Below are positions 16,741 to 25,028 of a DNA stretch of 57,847 nucleotides, in pieces; position 1 is the stretch's first letter; the number at the start of each line of letters is the position of its first letter. The notes below the pieces were generated by a model. That model searched no databases. It was given only the letters and a program-made list of their open reading frames with translations, and was not told the origin of the DNA. The stretch is from an uncultured Geobacteraceae bacterium (GTDB lineage Bacteria > Desulfobacterota > Desulfuromonadia > Desulfuromonadales > Geopsychrobacteraceae). The DNA is taken from NCBI GenBank assembly GCA_937958075.1, contig CALFFB010000274.1, positions 1 through 57,847 of the forward strand, in the 5' to 3' direction. Made by a program: the position numbers and the translations under genes.

Positions 16741-18321
16741 ATGTCAATTCACAAAAAAATGCTCTCAGCAACTCTGATCATGTCGCTGGCAACGACCCTC
16801 AGTCGTATTTCCGGACTGGTGCGTGATGTCGTGGTCGCTCGCCTGTTCGGAGCCGGTCTGGCGACGGATGCCTTTTTCATGGCGTTCACCATTCCCAACC
16901 TGCTGCGCCGTTTTTTTGCCGAGGGTTCCCTCACGGCGGCCTTTGTTCCGGTTTTTTCCGAGGTTGTCAGTAAACGGGGGGAAGAGGAGGCACAGCGCCT
17001 GGCAAATCGTTGTGCCACCCTGCTGCTGTTGGTAATGGTCGTGGTGGTGGCTCTGGGGCTGGCCTTTTCCCCCTGGATCGTCAGGGGCATCGGTTACGGT
17101 TTCAGCCAGGTTGAAGGCAAGCTGGAACTGACCCATCACCTCAATCTGGTGATGTTCCCCTATATCGGCCTGGTGTCGATGCTGGCGCTGTTGACCGGAA
17201 TTCTCAATGTCCGGGGGCACTTTTTTCTGCCATCCCTGTCACCGCTTCTGCTGAACCTGGCCATGATCGGCGGTGCTTTAAGCCTTGGTTTTCTTTTTGC
17301 GCACCCCATATTCGGGCTGGCCGTCGGGGTATTGCTGGGCGGCGTTTTGCAACTGCTTCTGCAGGTGCCCATGCTGGTGCGTTACCGCATTCGCATGCGG
17401 TTTGATTTTCGTTTCCGGCATGATGCCCAATTGAAAAAAATTGCCCTGCTGATGCTGCCCGGATTGGCCGGCGTGGCGATCTATCAGATCAATGTGGTGG
17501 TGACCCGTTTGCTGGCGTCCTTTCTGCCCGAAGGGAGTGTTTCCTACCTGTATTACGGCCAGCGCCTGTTTGAGTTTCCGCAGGGGGTTTTTATCGTTTC
17601 TCTGGCGCAGGCGGCATTGCCCCTGATGAGTCAGCAACTGGCCCAGGATGATCGAAAGGGAATGCAGCAGTCCCTGACTTTTGCCCTGTCCCTGATTGCC
17701 CTGGTTACCCTGCCGGCGGCCATTGGCCTGATATTGTGCGCCAAGCCCATTTTTTCCCTGTTCTTTCTGGGGGGGGAATTCACCTTGACGGATTTGCACA
17801 ACACGGCCCTGGCGCTGATCTGCTTTGCTCCGGGGCTGCTGTTCGTCGGCTGCAGCCGGATAGCCGCCCAGACCTTTTACGCTCTGCAGGATACCCGCAC
17901 TCCGGTTGTGATCTCTTTCTGGACCTTGCTGGTCAACCTGGGACTGGGACTGCTGCTGATGGGGCCTCTGGATTTTCTGGGGCTGGCTTTGGCGCTGACC
18001 CTGGCCTCCATGGTCAATGCCCTGATGCTGCTGGTGGCGTTGCAGAAACGACTGCAAATGGGCCTGCTTCGCGCCCTGATGCACAAGCTGCTGCACATGT
18101 TGCCGGCCTGTCTGGTGATGGCGATCCTGGTTTATGCTGTCCTTGGCTTGCTGAATTGGGAGCAGGACGGGCAGCTGTGGCGCAAGGCCATGCTCCTTGC
18201 CGGTGCGGTGTCCGGGGGGGGACTGGTCTTTGTCGGAAGCTGTCTGCTGCTGCGCATTGACGAAGCCCGGCAGCTGCTACGACGGTTAAGGAAGCGCTGC
18301 CACCAGACCGGAAGGCGATAA
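16741..18321 (+). CDS. murJ: Lipid II flippase MurJ (MviN family)
   Basis: A 526-residue inner-membrane protein with about 14 hydrophobic segments, normal for MurJ. The N-terminal TTLSRISGLVRDVVVARLFGAG and FAEGSLTAAFVPVFSE segments are diagnostic. It flips lipid II to the periplasm for peptidoglycan synthesis. The start is uncertain: neither the ATG at 16741 nor that at 16759 has a clear ribosome-binding site. No good promoter is visible in the 164 bases shared with the divergent rpsT, apart from a loose TAAAAT near 16729. The gene converges on fxsA over a 39-base gap. Confidence 0.94.
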   Translation: MSIHKKMLSATLIMSLATTLSRISGLVRDVVVARLFGAGLATDAFFMAFTIPNLLRRFFAEGSLTAAFVPVFSEVVSKRGEEEAQRLANRCATLLLLVMVVVVALGLAFSPWIVRGIGYGFSQVEGKLELTHHLNLVMFPYIGLVSMLALLTGILNVRGHFFLPSLSPLLLNLAMIGGALSLGFLFAHPIFGLAVGVLLGGVLQLLLQVPMLVRYRIRMRFDFRFRHDAQLKKIALLMLPGLAGVAIYQINVVVTRLLASFLPEGSVSYLYYGQRLFEFPQGVFIVSLAQAALPLMSQQLAQDDRKGMQQSLTFALSLIALVTLPAAIGLILCAKPIFSLFFLGGEFTLTDLHNTALALICFAPGLLFVGCSRIAAQTFYALQDTRTPVVISFWTLLVNLGLGLLLMGPLDFLGLALALTLASMVNALMLLVALQKRLQMGLLRALMHKLLHMLPACLVMAILVYAVLGLLNWEQDGQLWRKAMLLAGAVSGGGLVFVGSCLLLRIDEARQLLRRLRKRCHQTGRR

Positions 18322-18322
18322 G

Positions 18323-18352
18323 ACCATTCGCGCCTTATTGCCAATGGTTTTT
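18323..18352. terminator. Weak terminator between murJ and fxsA
   Basis: ACCATT (18323-18328) pairs with AATGGT (18343-18348), followed on the plus strand by a short T-run. The stem is short and the loop long (14 bases), so this is a tentative call. Confidence 0.35.
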
Positions 18353-18360
18353 CGCCGCCG

Positions 18361-18753
18361 TTAATACCGCCGGATACGAATGTCTCCGCGGGCCACCTTT
18401 TTTTCCAGCCACAACCGCAACCAGCGTTTAACGTAGGGCCTGGTCAGGGGGGTCAGAAGGATAAAGCCGATGAGATCGGTACAGAAGCCGGGGGTCAACA
18501 AGACCAGACCACCGGCAAGAATCATCGCGCCGTCAAAGAGTTCCTCGGCCGGTACGCGACCCTGGGCAAGGTCGGTCTGTATCCGGGCCAGCAGTTGAAA
18601 GCCCTGGCTCCTGGCCAGATAGGCTCCGGCAACGCCGGTGAGGATAATCAGGCCGAGAGTGGCGCCGACACCGATCTGGCGACCGGCCTCGATGAGGACA
18701 TAAATTTCCAGAATTGGCAGCAAAATAAAGACAAACAGCAGGATTATGAACAT
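18361..18753 (-). CDS. fxsA: FxsA family inner-membrane protein
   Basis: A 130-residue membrane protein with an N-terminal hydrophobic segment, a middle helix around LGLIILTGVAGAYLARSQG, and LAGGLVLLTPGFCTDLIGF. The last is the best conserved motif of the FxsA family, named for suppression of phage T7 exclusion by F plasmid. The C-terminus is basic and cytoplasmic. Its native biochemical role is not known. The start ATG has AAAGGA upstream. It is downstream of mazG on the same strand, but a 247-base gap between them makes separate transcription likely. Confidence 0.85.
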   Translation of the reverse strand: MFIILLFVFILLPILEIYVLIEAGRQIGVGATLGLIILTGVAGAYLARSQGFQLLARIQTDLAQGRVPAEELFDGAMILAGGLVLLTPGFCTDLIGFILLTPLTRPYVKRWLRLWLEKKVARGDIRIRRY

Positions 18754-19000
18754 GGCCGGTCCTTTTCAGGAAAAAACGGGTCTCTAGATAGGGATACGAT
18801 ATGGTACAGACAAAACATTTCGTGTTGAAGATTGTAAGTGACTGAAAAATAAAGAATATAAAATTGCATAAAAAATAAGCAGGTCGCTGCGGCAGGTGCG
18901 ATGCGTCCGGCTTTTTTTTGTTTCAACAGACTTTTTCACAGCTTTTCCACGGATTTTGTGGACGAGATTGAAAAGCGTCAGGATTCCGAGAGTTTGAAAA

Positions 19001-19762
19001 TTATGACCGGGGTTGTGGCCTGGTTGCGTCATCTATTTCCCTGATCTTTGCCGTGGTTTTGGCGCGCAAGGTGTCTTCAGCGTCAATATTTAATGCCGCT
19101 GCCAGTTGGGTGGTCAGGGACAGAATCTCCCCCACGGTGGTGGTCAGGGCAGATGTTTCGTCCTGATCGGCACAGCTGTTTTGCTTAAGGGTGAATTGCT
19201 GCAGTTGCTGGTGTTGCTGATGCAGTTTCTCAACAAGTTCGACCAGGGGGGGGATGGTTGTTTTTGCCGCCAGTTTCTGGGTTCGCTTCAATGCCGGCAG
19301 GGTCGCGGGGATGCGCGTTGCCAGCTGCTCCGGCCGTTGCCGTTCCTTGTTTTCCCGGGCTTTGATCCGCTCCCAGCGCTGGTGGTGCCCGTCCGTCGTC
19401 GCGTCGGCAAAAACATGGGGATGCCGGCGGATCATCTTGGCGCTGATAGAGCGGATCACGTCATGGATGCCGAACTGATTCTGCTCCGAGAAGATCTGCG
19501 CCAGAAACACGATCTGCAGCAGCAGATCACCGAGCTCATCCTGAATATCAGCGGCGTCACCCCTGTCGATGGCTTCCAGCAGTTCACAGGCTTCTTCCAG
19601 AATGTAGGGTTTCAGGGTTGTGGCTGTCTGCTGCCGGTCCCAGGGGCACCCCTGCTCGGAGCGCAGGGTCGCCATAATGGTGCAGAGGCTGTCCAGGAGC
19701 CTGTCGCTTTCAGTTGTCGGTACGGTCATTGGCATGTCCAGAGGCAAAGAAACACATGTCAC
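19001..19762 (-). CDS. mazG: Nucleoside triphosphate pyrophosphohydrolase MazG with a degenerate second domain
   Basis: A 253-residue protein that should hydrolyse NTPs to NMP and pyrophosphate. The first MazG domain is intact: CPWDRQQT, then EEACE at 56-60 and DELGD at 75-79, the metal-binding acidic residues. The linker with HPHVF and WERIKA is normal. In the second domain the EExxE position reads HQQHQQ and the EELGD position reads TTVGE, so its metal site looks lost. The start is uncertain: GTG at 19762, or ATG at 19735 or 19729, none with a clear ribosome-binding site. The 247-base stretch 18754-19000 downstream contains no gene or strong terminator. Confidence 0.88.
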   Translation of the reverse strand: MTCVSLPLDMPMTVPTTESDRLLDSLCTIMATLRSEQGCPWDRQQTATTLKPYILEEACELLEAIDRGDAADIQDELGDLLLQIVFLAQIFSEQNQFGIHDVIRSISAKMIRRHPHVFADATTDGHHQRWERIKARENKERQRPEQLATRIPATLPALKRTQKLAAKTTIPPLVELVEKLHQQHQQLQQFTLKQNSCADQDETSALTTTVGEILSLTTQLAAALNIDAEDTLRAKTTAKIREIDDATRPQPRS

Positions 19763-19875
19763 AGGGAAAGGGCAGGGGGCGATATGAAAGGCCTTATAAA
19801 AATGCTTGCAAATTCACCATGGATGGGCTAGACAATGGCGCCGCTGCAGGCGCGGGCGCTGGGGTGTCTTTTGTC

Positions 19876-19903
19876 TTGACTTGGCAAGAGCTCCCTCTAT
19901 ACT
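19876..19903 (+). promoter_or_regulatory. Likely promoter of the yceD-rpmF-plsX-fab operon
   Basis: TTGACT (19876-19881) and TATACT (19898-19903) have a 16-base spacer, 29 bases before the yceD start. No inverted repeat resembling a FapR or FabR operator is evident nearby. Confidence 0.6.
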
Positions 19904-19932
19904 GTTCCCTTTGCTTTTAAGGCCGGTTTGTC

Positions 19933-20469
19933 GTGCAGATTGCGCTGAAACATATCAAGGGTGACGTTCTCGAGCAAGAGTTCTCTTGCCCGACCAGCAA
20001 TTTTCCGGCGCTGGCCGATCTGGCCGAAACAGGCAGGGCGCGTTTTCTTGACCCTGTCCGGTTTTATTTGCGGTTTCAGCGCAGTGGCAGGCTGGTTGAG
20101 GTCGATGGTCGTTTCGAGGCAACCCTTGAGATGACCTGTGCCCGCTGTCTGGCTGCCTACACGCTGCCACTGACGGACACCTTTGCGCTGACCTTTACGC
20201 CCGAGACCGACGAAGAATTGCCGGAAGAGCGTCAGCTGCAGGCTGAGGATCTGAGCCTGGTGAGTTACCATGACGAGCAGCTCGACCTGACGGAGCCTCT
20301 GCAGGACCAGTTACTGGTGGCGGTGCCGATGCGGGTTCTCTGTCATGAGGATTGCCGGGGACTGTGCCCCCAGTGTGGAGCGGATCTGAACCAGGGCGTC
20401 TGTGGGTGTGAAAAAAAACCATTTAACAATAAATTTTCCGCGCTGTCTCAGCTGCGGGCGAAACCCTAG
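19933..20469 (+). CDS. yceD: YceD/DUF177 family protein
   Basis: A 178-residue protein of the DUF177 family, linked to 23S rRNA/ribosome biogenesis and nearly always found just before rpmF. CARCLAAY near residue 74 and CEDCRGLCPQCGADLN later are the typical motifs; the cysteines suggest a zinc site. The start is GTG with only a weak AAGG upstream. It is the first gene of the operon that continues into rpmF and the fatty acid genes, which ties ribosome production to membrane lipid synthesis. Confidence 0.88.
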   Translation: MQIALKHIKGDVLEQEFSCPTSNFPALADLAETGRARFLDPVRFYLRFQRSGRLVEVDGRFEATLEMTCARCLAAYTLPLTDTFALTFTPETDEELPEERQLQAEDLSLVSYHDEQLDLTEPLQDQLLVAVPMRVLCHEDCRGLCPQCGADLNQGVCGCEKKPFNNKFSALSQLRAKP

Positions 20470-20585
20470 TTTTTCAAGACAAGATAACAAGATAAAAGTT
20501 GCGGATAAGAATCAGATCGACCGGAAGCAACGAACCCGCGAGGGTAACTCCGGTCAACCTGTCAGTCATCAAGGAGAATTGAACA

Positions 20586-20768
20586 ATGGCCGTACCCAAG
20601 AAGAAGACATCCAAATCCAAAAAAAATCTGCGGCGTGCTCATGATGCCCTGGTCGCTCCGGGTTATTCCACCTGCCCCACCTGCCAGGAACCGAAACGCC
20701 CCCATCGCGTCTGTGCCAGCTGCGGAAGCTACAAGGGTAAAGAAATTATCGGCAGCGATAATATCTAG
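20586..20768 (+). CDS. rpmF: 50S ribosomal protein L32
   Basis: A complete 60-residue L32 beginning AVPKKKTSKSKKNLRRAHDA. C30, C33, C43 and C46 form a zinc ribbon, so this is the zinc-binding form. AAGGAG precedes the ATG. It sits between yceD and plsX, as in many bacteria. Confidence 0.97.
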   Translation: MAVPKKKTSKSKKNLRRAHDALVAPGYSTCPTCQEPKRPHRVCASCGSYKGKEIIGSDNI

Positions 20769-20796
20769 TTCATCTCGTTGGTGACGAGTTAGATTT

Positions 20797-21786
20797 ATGT
20801 CGATGAAAATTGCGGTTGATGCCATGGGGGGGGATCATTCGCCAGTGTCTGAGGTTGCCGGAACGGTTGCCGCCTGCAGACGCTGGGGATGTGATGTGGT
20901 TCTGGTGGGGGATACCGCTGTGGTCGAGGCGGAGCTGGGCAAGCACAACACGCAGGGCTTAAAGATCGACCTGCATCATGCCAGCGAAGTTGTCAGCATG
21001 CATGATTCCCCCTCGGCGGTGCGCAGAAAAAAAGATTCCTCCATTCGGGTCGCCTTCGACCTGACCCGCCAGGGTCAGGCGGCGGCGGTTGTCAGCGCCG
21101 GCAACTCCGGCGCGATCATGGCTGCCGGCATGATGGTCTGCGGCCGCATCGCCGGTGTTGAACGCCCGGCCATCGGCACGTCCCTTCCTAATCTGTCCGA
21201 TCAGACCATGGTTCTTGACATGGGCGCCAACGTCGACTGCAAGCCGGGTCATCTCTATCAGTTTGCCGTGATGGGCAGTATCTATGTTGAACATGTGCTG
21301 GGCAAGAGCAAACCCAGGGTCGGCCTGCTGTCCAACGGATCCGAGGAAAAAAAGGGGAACGATCTGACCCGTGAAGCCCATCAGCTGCTCAAGCAGGCCC
21401 CGCTGAACTATGTCGGCTATGTCGAGGGTGGCGATGTTTACAACGGTTCAGTCGATATTGTCGTCTGTGACGGTTTCGTCGGCAACGTTCTGCTCAAGGT
21501 TTCCGAAGGACTGGCAGTGGCTATCGGCACCATGCTAAAACGTGAGATAGAAAGCCGCTTTCTGGCGCGCCTGGGCTATCTGCTGAGCCGTTCAGCCTTT
21601 CGTTCCTTTAAAAACAAGATCAATCCGGCGGAATATGGCGGAGCTCCCTTGCTGGGTATTGCCGGCAGTGGCATCGTCTGTCATGGCAGTTCCGATCCTG
21701 TGGCGATCAGTATTGCCATTCGTCAGGCGGGCGAGTTCGCCGGCAGTGGTGTTAATGAACGACTGTCCAGGGTTTTTCAGGGATGA
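20797..21786 (+). CDS. plsX: Phosphate acyltransferase PlsX
   Basis: A 329-residue peripheral membrane enzyme converting acyl-ACP to acyl-phosphate for phosphatidic acid synthesis. The N-terminal IAVDAMGGDHSP and the VVSAGNSGAIMAA segment are diagnostic, and VDIVVCDGFVGNVLLK is in the C-terminal half. Two ATGs are possible, at 20797 and 20803; the second gives the more usual MKIAVDAMGG start. It is followed 27 bases later by fabH in the standard plsX-fabH-fabD-fabG order. Confidence 0.97.
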   Translation: MSMKIAVDAMGGDHSPVSEVAGTVAACRRWGCDVVLVGDTAVVEAELGKHNTQGLKIDLHHASEVVSMHDSPSAVRRKKDSSIRVAFDLTRQGQAAAVVSAGNSGAIMAAGMMVCGRIAGVERPAIGTSLPNLSDQTMVLDMGANVDCKPGHLYQFAVMGSIYVEHVLGKSKPRVGLLSNGSEEKKGNDLTREAHQLLKQAPLNYVGYVEGGDVYNGSVDIVVCDGFVGNVLLKVSEGLAVAIGTMLKREIESRFLARLGYLLSRSAFRSFKNKINPAEYGGAPLLGIAGSGIVCHGSSDPVAISIAIRQAGEFAGSGVNERLSRVFQG

Positions 21787-21813
21787 TCCTGTAGCGGTCT
21801 AAGGAGATACATC

Positions 21814-22794
21814 ATGAAAGCGCGCATTACCGGAACCGGATCCTATCTGCCGGAACGCATCCTGACGAATCAGGAACTGGAGCAGATGGTTGATACCAGC
21901 CATGAGTGGATTGTCGCCCGTACCGGTATCGAGGAACGGCGCATCGTCGCTGAAGGGGAATGCACCTCCGATATGGCCGTGATCGCCGCCCGACGGGCGA
22001 TGGAAATGGCCGGCGTGACCGCAGATCAGATTGATCTGATCGTTATGGGGACCATTACCGGAGACTACCCGTGGCCGGCGACCGCCTGCGTGGTGCAGGC
22101 CAAGCTGGGTGCGAGCAAGGCCTTTGCCTACGATCTGTCCGCAGCCTGTAGCGGCTTTCTCTACGCTCTGTCCAATGCCAACGATTTCATCCGCTCAGGT
22201 CACGGTCGCCGCGCCCTGGTGATTGGTGCCGAAACCTTAAGCCGGGCCATCGACTGGACGGATCGGAATACCTGCGTACTGTTTGGTGACGGTGCCGGTG
22301 CGGTAATTCTTGAGGCCGGTGATGATGACGCGGGAATCCTGTCCTGTCATCTGCATTCTGACGGCAATTATCTTGAACTCCTCTATCAGCCGGGCTTCGG
22401 CGCCAGGTTCCCGGCGTCCAGGGACGGTTTCGACAACAAACTCCCCTACCTGAAGATGCAGGGGAACGAGGTCTTCAAGGTCGCGGTCAGGTCGCTGACG
22501 GAGGTCTCGGTGGAGGCCCTCGCCGCCCATGGCTACTCCAGCTCTGACGTGGACCTGTTCGTGCCCCACCAGGCCAATCGCAGGATTCTGGAAGCGACAG
22601 CCAAGCGTCTGAATTTAAAAGACGAACAAGCCTTTATCAACGTGCATAAATATGGCAACACCTCCGGCGCGACGATTCCGGTGGCTCTGGACGAGGCCAA
22701 CCGCCAGGGCTTGCTGAAGTCCGGTGACCTGGTCCTTTCCGCCGCCTTCGGTGGTGGCTTTACCTGGGGCGCGGCGCTGTTGCGCTGGGTTTAG
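21814..22794 (+). CDS. fabH: Beta-ketoacyl-ACP synthase III
   Basis: A 326-residue enzyme that condenses acetyl-CoA with malonyl-ACP to start fatty acid synthesis. The Cys-His-Asn triad is C112 (AACSG), H252 (VPHQAN) and N282 (YGNTSGA). The C-terminal GGGFTWGAALLRW is typical. AAGGAG lies before the ATG. An 81-base gap without a clear signal separates it from fabD. Confidence 0.97.
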   Translation: MKARITGTGSYLPERILTNQELEQMVDTSHEWIVARTGIEERRIVAEGECTSDMAVIAARRAMEMAGVTADQIDLIVMGTITGDYPWPATACVVQAKLGASKAFAYDLSAACSGFLYALSNANDFIRSGHGRRALVIGAETLSRAIDWTDRNTCVLFGDGAGAVILEAGDDDAGILSCHLHSDGNYLELLYQPGFGARFPASRDGFDNKLPYLKMQGNEVFKVAVRSLTEVSVEALAAHGYSSSDVDLFVPHQANRRILEATAKRLNLKDEQAFINVHKYGNTSGATIPVALDEANRQGLLKSGDLVLSAAFGGGFTWGAALLRWV

Positions 22795-22875
22795 CGTTGG
22801 CCAACTGTTCAGCACATTTTCGGTGCCCATCCCGTGTTGATGATTGCCCGGATTCTTATCAAGGATTGAGCTAAC

Positions 22876-23793
22876 ATGCTGACATTCGTCTTTCCCGGTC
22901 AGGGGTCGCAGTATCCCGGCATGGGTAAGGAAATCGCAGAGAATTTCCCCGCTGCCAGAAGGGTCTTTGAGGAAGCGAATGACGCTCTGTCTTTTGACCT
23001 TGCCAGGTTGTGTTTTGATGGTTCGGAGCAGGACCTGAAGCTGACGGCCAATACCCAGCCGGCCATTTTGACCACCAGTATCGCCATGTTGCGGGTCCTG
23101 CAGCAGGAAACGGGATTGTCTCCGGATTTTGCCGCAGGGCACTCCCTGGGGGAATATTCTGCCCTGGTCGCCGCCGGCGCCCTGTCTTTTGCCGATGCGG
23201 TCAAGACTGTTCGGCAACGGGGCACCTTCATGCAGGAAGCGGTGGCCGTCGGGGTCGGTGCCATGGCAGCGGTCATCGGCATGGAGCGGGGGGCCTTGGA
23301 GCAGCTGTGCGCCGATGTGGCGGAAGGTGAGGTCGTGGCCCCGGCAAACTACAACAGTCCGGAGCAGATTGTTATTGCCGGGCACGCAACAGCCGTCGGG
23401 CGGGTGGTGGCTCTGGCCAAAGACCGGGGCGCCAGGCGTGCCCTGCCGTTGCCGGTCAGCGCGCCTTTTCACTGTGCCTTGATGGAGCCGGCGGCGCACC
23501 GGCTGGAGCAGGTTCTGGCATCTGTAGAGGTGTCTCCCCTTGCCGTGCCCGTAGTCTCCAATGTTGAAGCCGTTCCCTGCACTGACCCCCACAGGGTTAG
23601 AGATCTTTTAGTGCAACAGGTTTGCGCTCCGGTGCGCTGGGTCGAGTCCATCGCTTATTGTCAAGGGGCCGGGGTTGAGCATTATCTGGAAATCGGTCCG
23701 GGCAAGGTGCTCATCGGATTGATCAAGCGGATACATCCTGAGGCGCGCCTGCAACAGGTTGATAGTCCTGCGGGTTTGGCCGGATTGACTTGA
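22876..23793 (+). CDS. fabD: Malonyl-CoA:ACP transacylase
   Basis: A 305-residue enzyme that charges ACP with malonate. The nucleophile elbow GHSLGEYSA gives S90, and H199 in SAPFHCALM is the catalytic histidine. The N-terminal FVFPGQGSQ is characteristic. Length is normal. fabG follows 44 bases after the stop. Confidence 0.97.
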   Translation: MLTFVFPGQGSQYPGMGKEIAENFPAARRVFEEANDALSFDLARLCFDGSEQDLKLTANTQPAILTTSIAMLRVLQQETGLSPDFAAGHSLGEYSALVAAGALSFADAVKTVRQRGTFMQEAVAVGVGAMAAVIGMERGALEQLCADVAEGEVVAPANYNSPEQIVIAGHATAVGRVVALAKDRGARRALPLPVSAPFHCALMEPAAHRLEQVLASVEVSPLAVPVVSNVEAVPCTDPHRVRDLLVQQVCAPVRWVESIAYCQGAGVEHYLEIGPGKVLIGLIKRIHPEARLQQVDSPAGLAGLT

Positions 23794-23837
23794 AATCCCG
23801 CAAAACCGTCGCAAGTCTGGACAGAAAGAGGGCAACA

Positions 23838-24578
23838 ATGATATTGCAGAACAAGGTTGCTGTTGTCACCGGGGCGACCCGTGGCATCGGACGTGCCATC
23901 GCCCGGAGTTTTGCCGACCAGGGTGCCAGGCTCGTCGTCGTCGGCACCAACGCCGAATTGGTTGATTCCTTTACCGGTGAGTTACAGCAGGCAGGGACGG
24001 AAGCCATCGGTGTCCGGGCCGATGTTGCTGTCAGTCGTGATGTGGAGCAGTTGATCGAGGCGACTAAAGAGCGTTTCGGCCGGGTTGATATTCTGGTGAA
24101 TAACGCCGGAATCACCCGTGACGGTTTGCTGCTGCGGATGAAGGATGAGGATTGGGATGCCGTTCTGGACGTCAATCTTAAAGGGGCGTTTCTCTGCACT
24201 CGCGCCGTCGCCAGACTGATGACCCGCCAGCGCAGTGGCCGGATTATCAATATCTCATCTGTCGTCGGCCAGATGGGCAATCCCGGACAGGCCAATTACT
24301 GTGCCAGCAAGGCCGGATTGCACGGACTGACCCGGGCGACGGCACGGGAACTGGCGAAACGCAATATTACGGTGAATGCGGTTGCTCCCGGCTTTATCCA
24401 GACCGATATGACGGAAGCCCTCAGTGAAGAGCAGCACGCCGAGCTGCTGGAGCAGGTGCCTCTGGCGCGGCTGGGGCAGGTCGATGATGTCGCAGCGGCC
24501 GTTCTTTTCCTGGCGTCGGACCAGGCCGGTTATGTGACCGGTCAGGTGATCGGCGTCAATGGCGGAATGTACATGTAA
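23838..24578 (+). CDS. fabG: 3-oxoacyl-ACP reductase FabG
   Basis: A 246-residue short-chain dehydrogenase that reduces 3-oxoacyl-ACP with NADPH. TGATRGIG at 11-18 binds the cofactor, NNAG is at 88-91, and the tetrad is N113, S140, Y154 and K158. The C-terminal VTGQVIGVNGGMYM is typical. An upstream TTG at 23790 overlapping the end of fabD is rejected; the ATG at 23838 has GAGGG before it and gives the standard family length. Confidence 0.97.
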   Translation: MILQNKVAVVTGATRGIGRAIARSFADQGARLVVVGTNAELVDSFTGELQQAGTEAIGVRADVAVSRDVEQLIEATKERFGRVDILVNNAGITRDGLLLRMKDEDWDAVLDVNLKGAFLCTRAVARLMTRQRSGRIINISSVVGQMGNPGQANYCASKAGLHGLTRATARELAKRNITVNAVAPGFIQTDMTEALSEEQHAELLEQVPLARLGQVDDVAAAVLFLASDQAGYVTGQVIGVNGGMYM

Positions 24579-24628
24579 CGAAACAAACATAGTGACCCTG
24601 GGGTCAACATAACCGAAGGAGGAAAAAC

Positions 24629-24862
24629 ATGGCTTCTATTGACGAAAGAGTAAAGCAGATTGTCGCCGAGCAGCTGGGTGTGGATGAAGATCAGGTCACC
24701 GAGGACGCGGCCTTTATGGATGATCTCGGCGCCGATTCCCTGGATACGGTCGAACTGGTCATGGCCCTTGAAGAGGAGTTCGATATCGAAATTTCCGACG
24801 AGGATGCGGAAAAAATCCAGACCGTCAAGGACGCAATCGACTACATCAACAAGCTGTCCTGA
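24629..24862 (+). CDS. acpP: Acyl carrier protein
   Basis: A 77-residue acidic protein carrying the growing acyl chain. S37 in DDLGADSLDTVELV is the phosphopantetheine attachment site. AAGGAGG precedes the ATG. It lies between fabG and fabF and is followed by a strong hairpin that could let acpP be expressed above its neighbours, as is usual for ACP. Confidence 0.98.
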   Translation: MASIDERVKQIVAEQLGVDEDQVTEDAAFMDDLGADSLDTVELVMALEEEFDIEISDEDAEKIQTVKDAIDYINKLS

Positions 24863-24870
24863 TCCTGTTG

Positions 24871-24902
24871 TCCGGGGTCACCGCTACCCTGGTGACTCCG
24901 GA
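24871..24902 (+). terminator. Stable hairpin after acpP (partial terminator or mRNA 3' stabiliser)
   Basis: A 12-bp stem (24871-24882 with 24891-24902, one G-T pair) encloses an 8-base loop just after the acpP stop. No proper T-run follows, so it more likely stabilises or processes the acpP mRNA, or terminates partly. A second hairpin, CCAGCC-GTAGT-GGCTGG, lies at 24991-25007 before fabF. Confidence 0.55.
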
Positions 24903-25028
24903 TGTATCAGGTATTTTGCCGATGAACACAGGAACCGGGCATGACCTGTCCATGATGTGGATGGTCCGCCCGGATCAGCAAACAGCACGTCCAGCCGTAG
25001 TGGCTGGTGTGACCAAAGAGAGACAAGT

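Noticed and set aside
17278..18096. 272-residue Gln-rich open frame antisense to murJ
   Set aside because: Gln-rich composition is what the complement of a Leu/Ala-rich membrane gene gives; no start signal.
18943..18966. DnaA-box-like TTTTCCACG and an inverted TGTGGACGA between fxsA and mazG
   Set aside because: Both deviate from TTATCCACA, there are too few, and no dnaA, dnaN or AT-rich unwinding region is nearby, so an origin is not supported.
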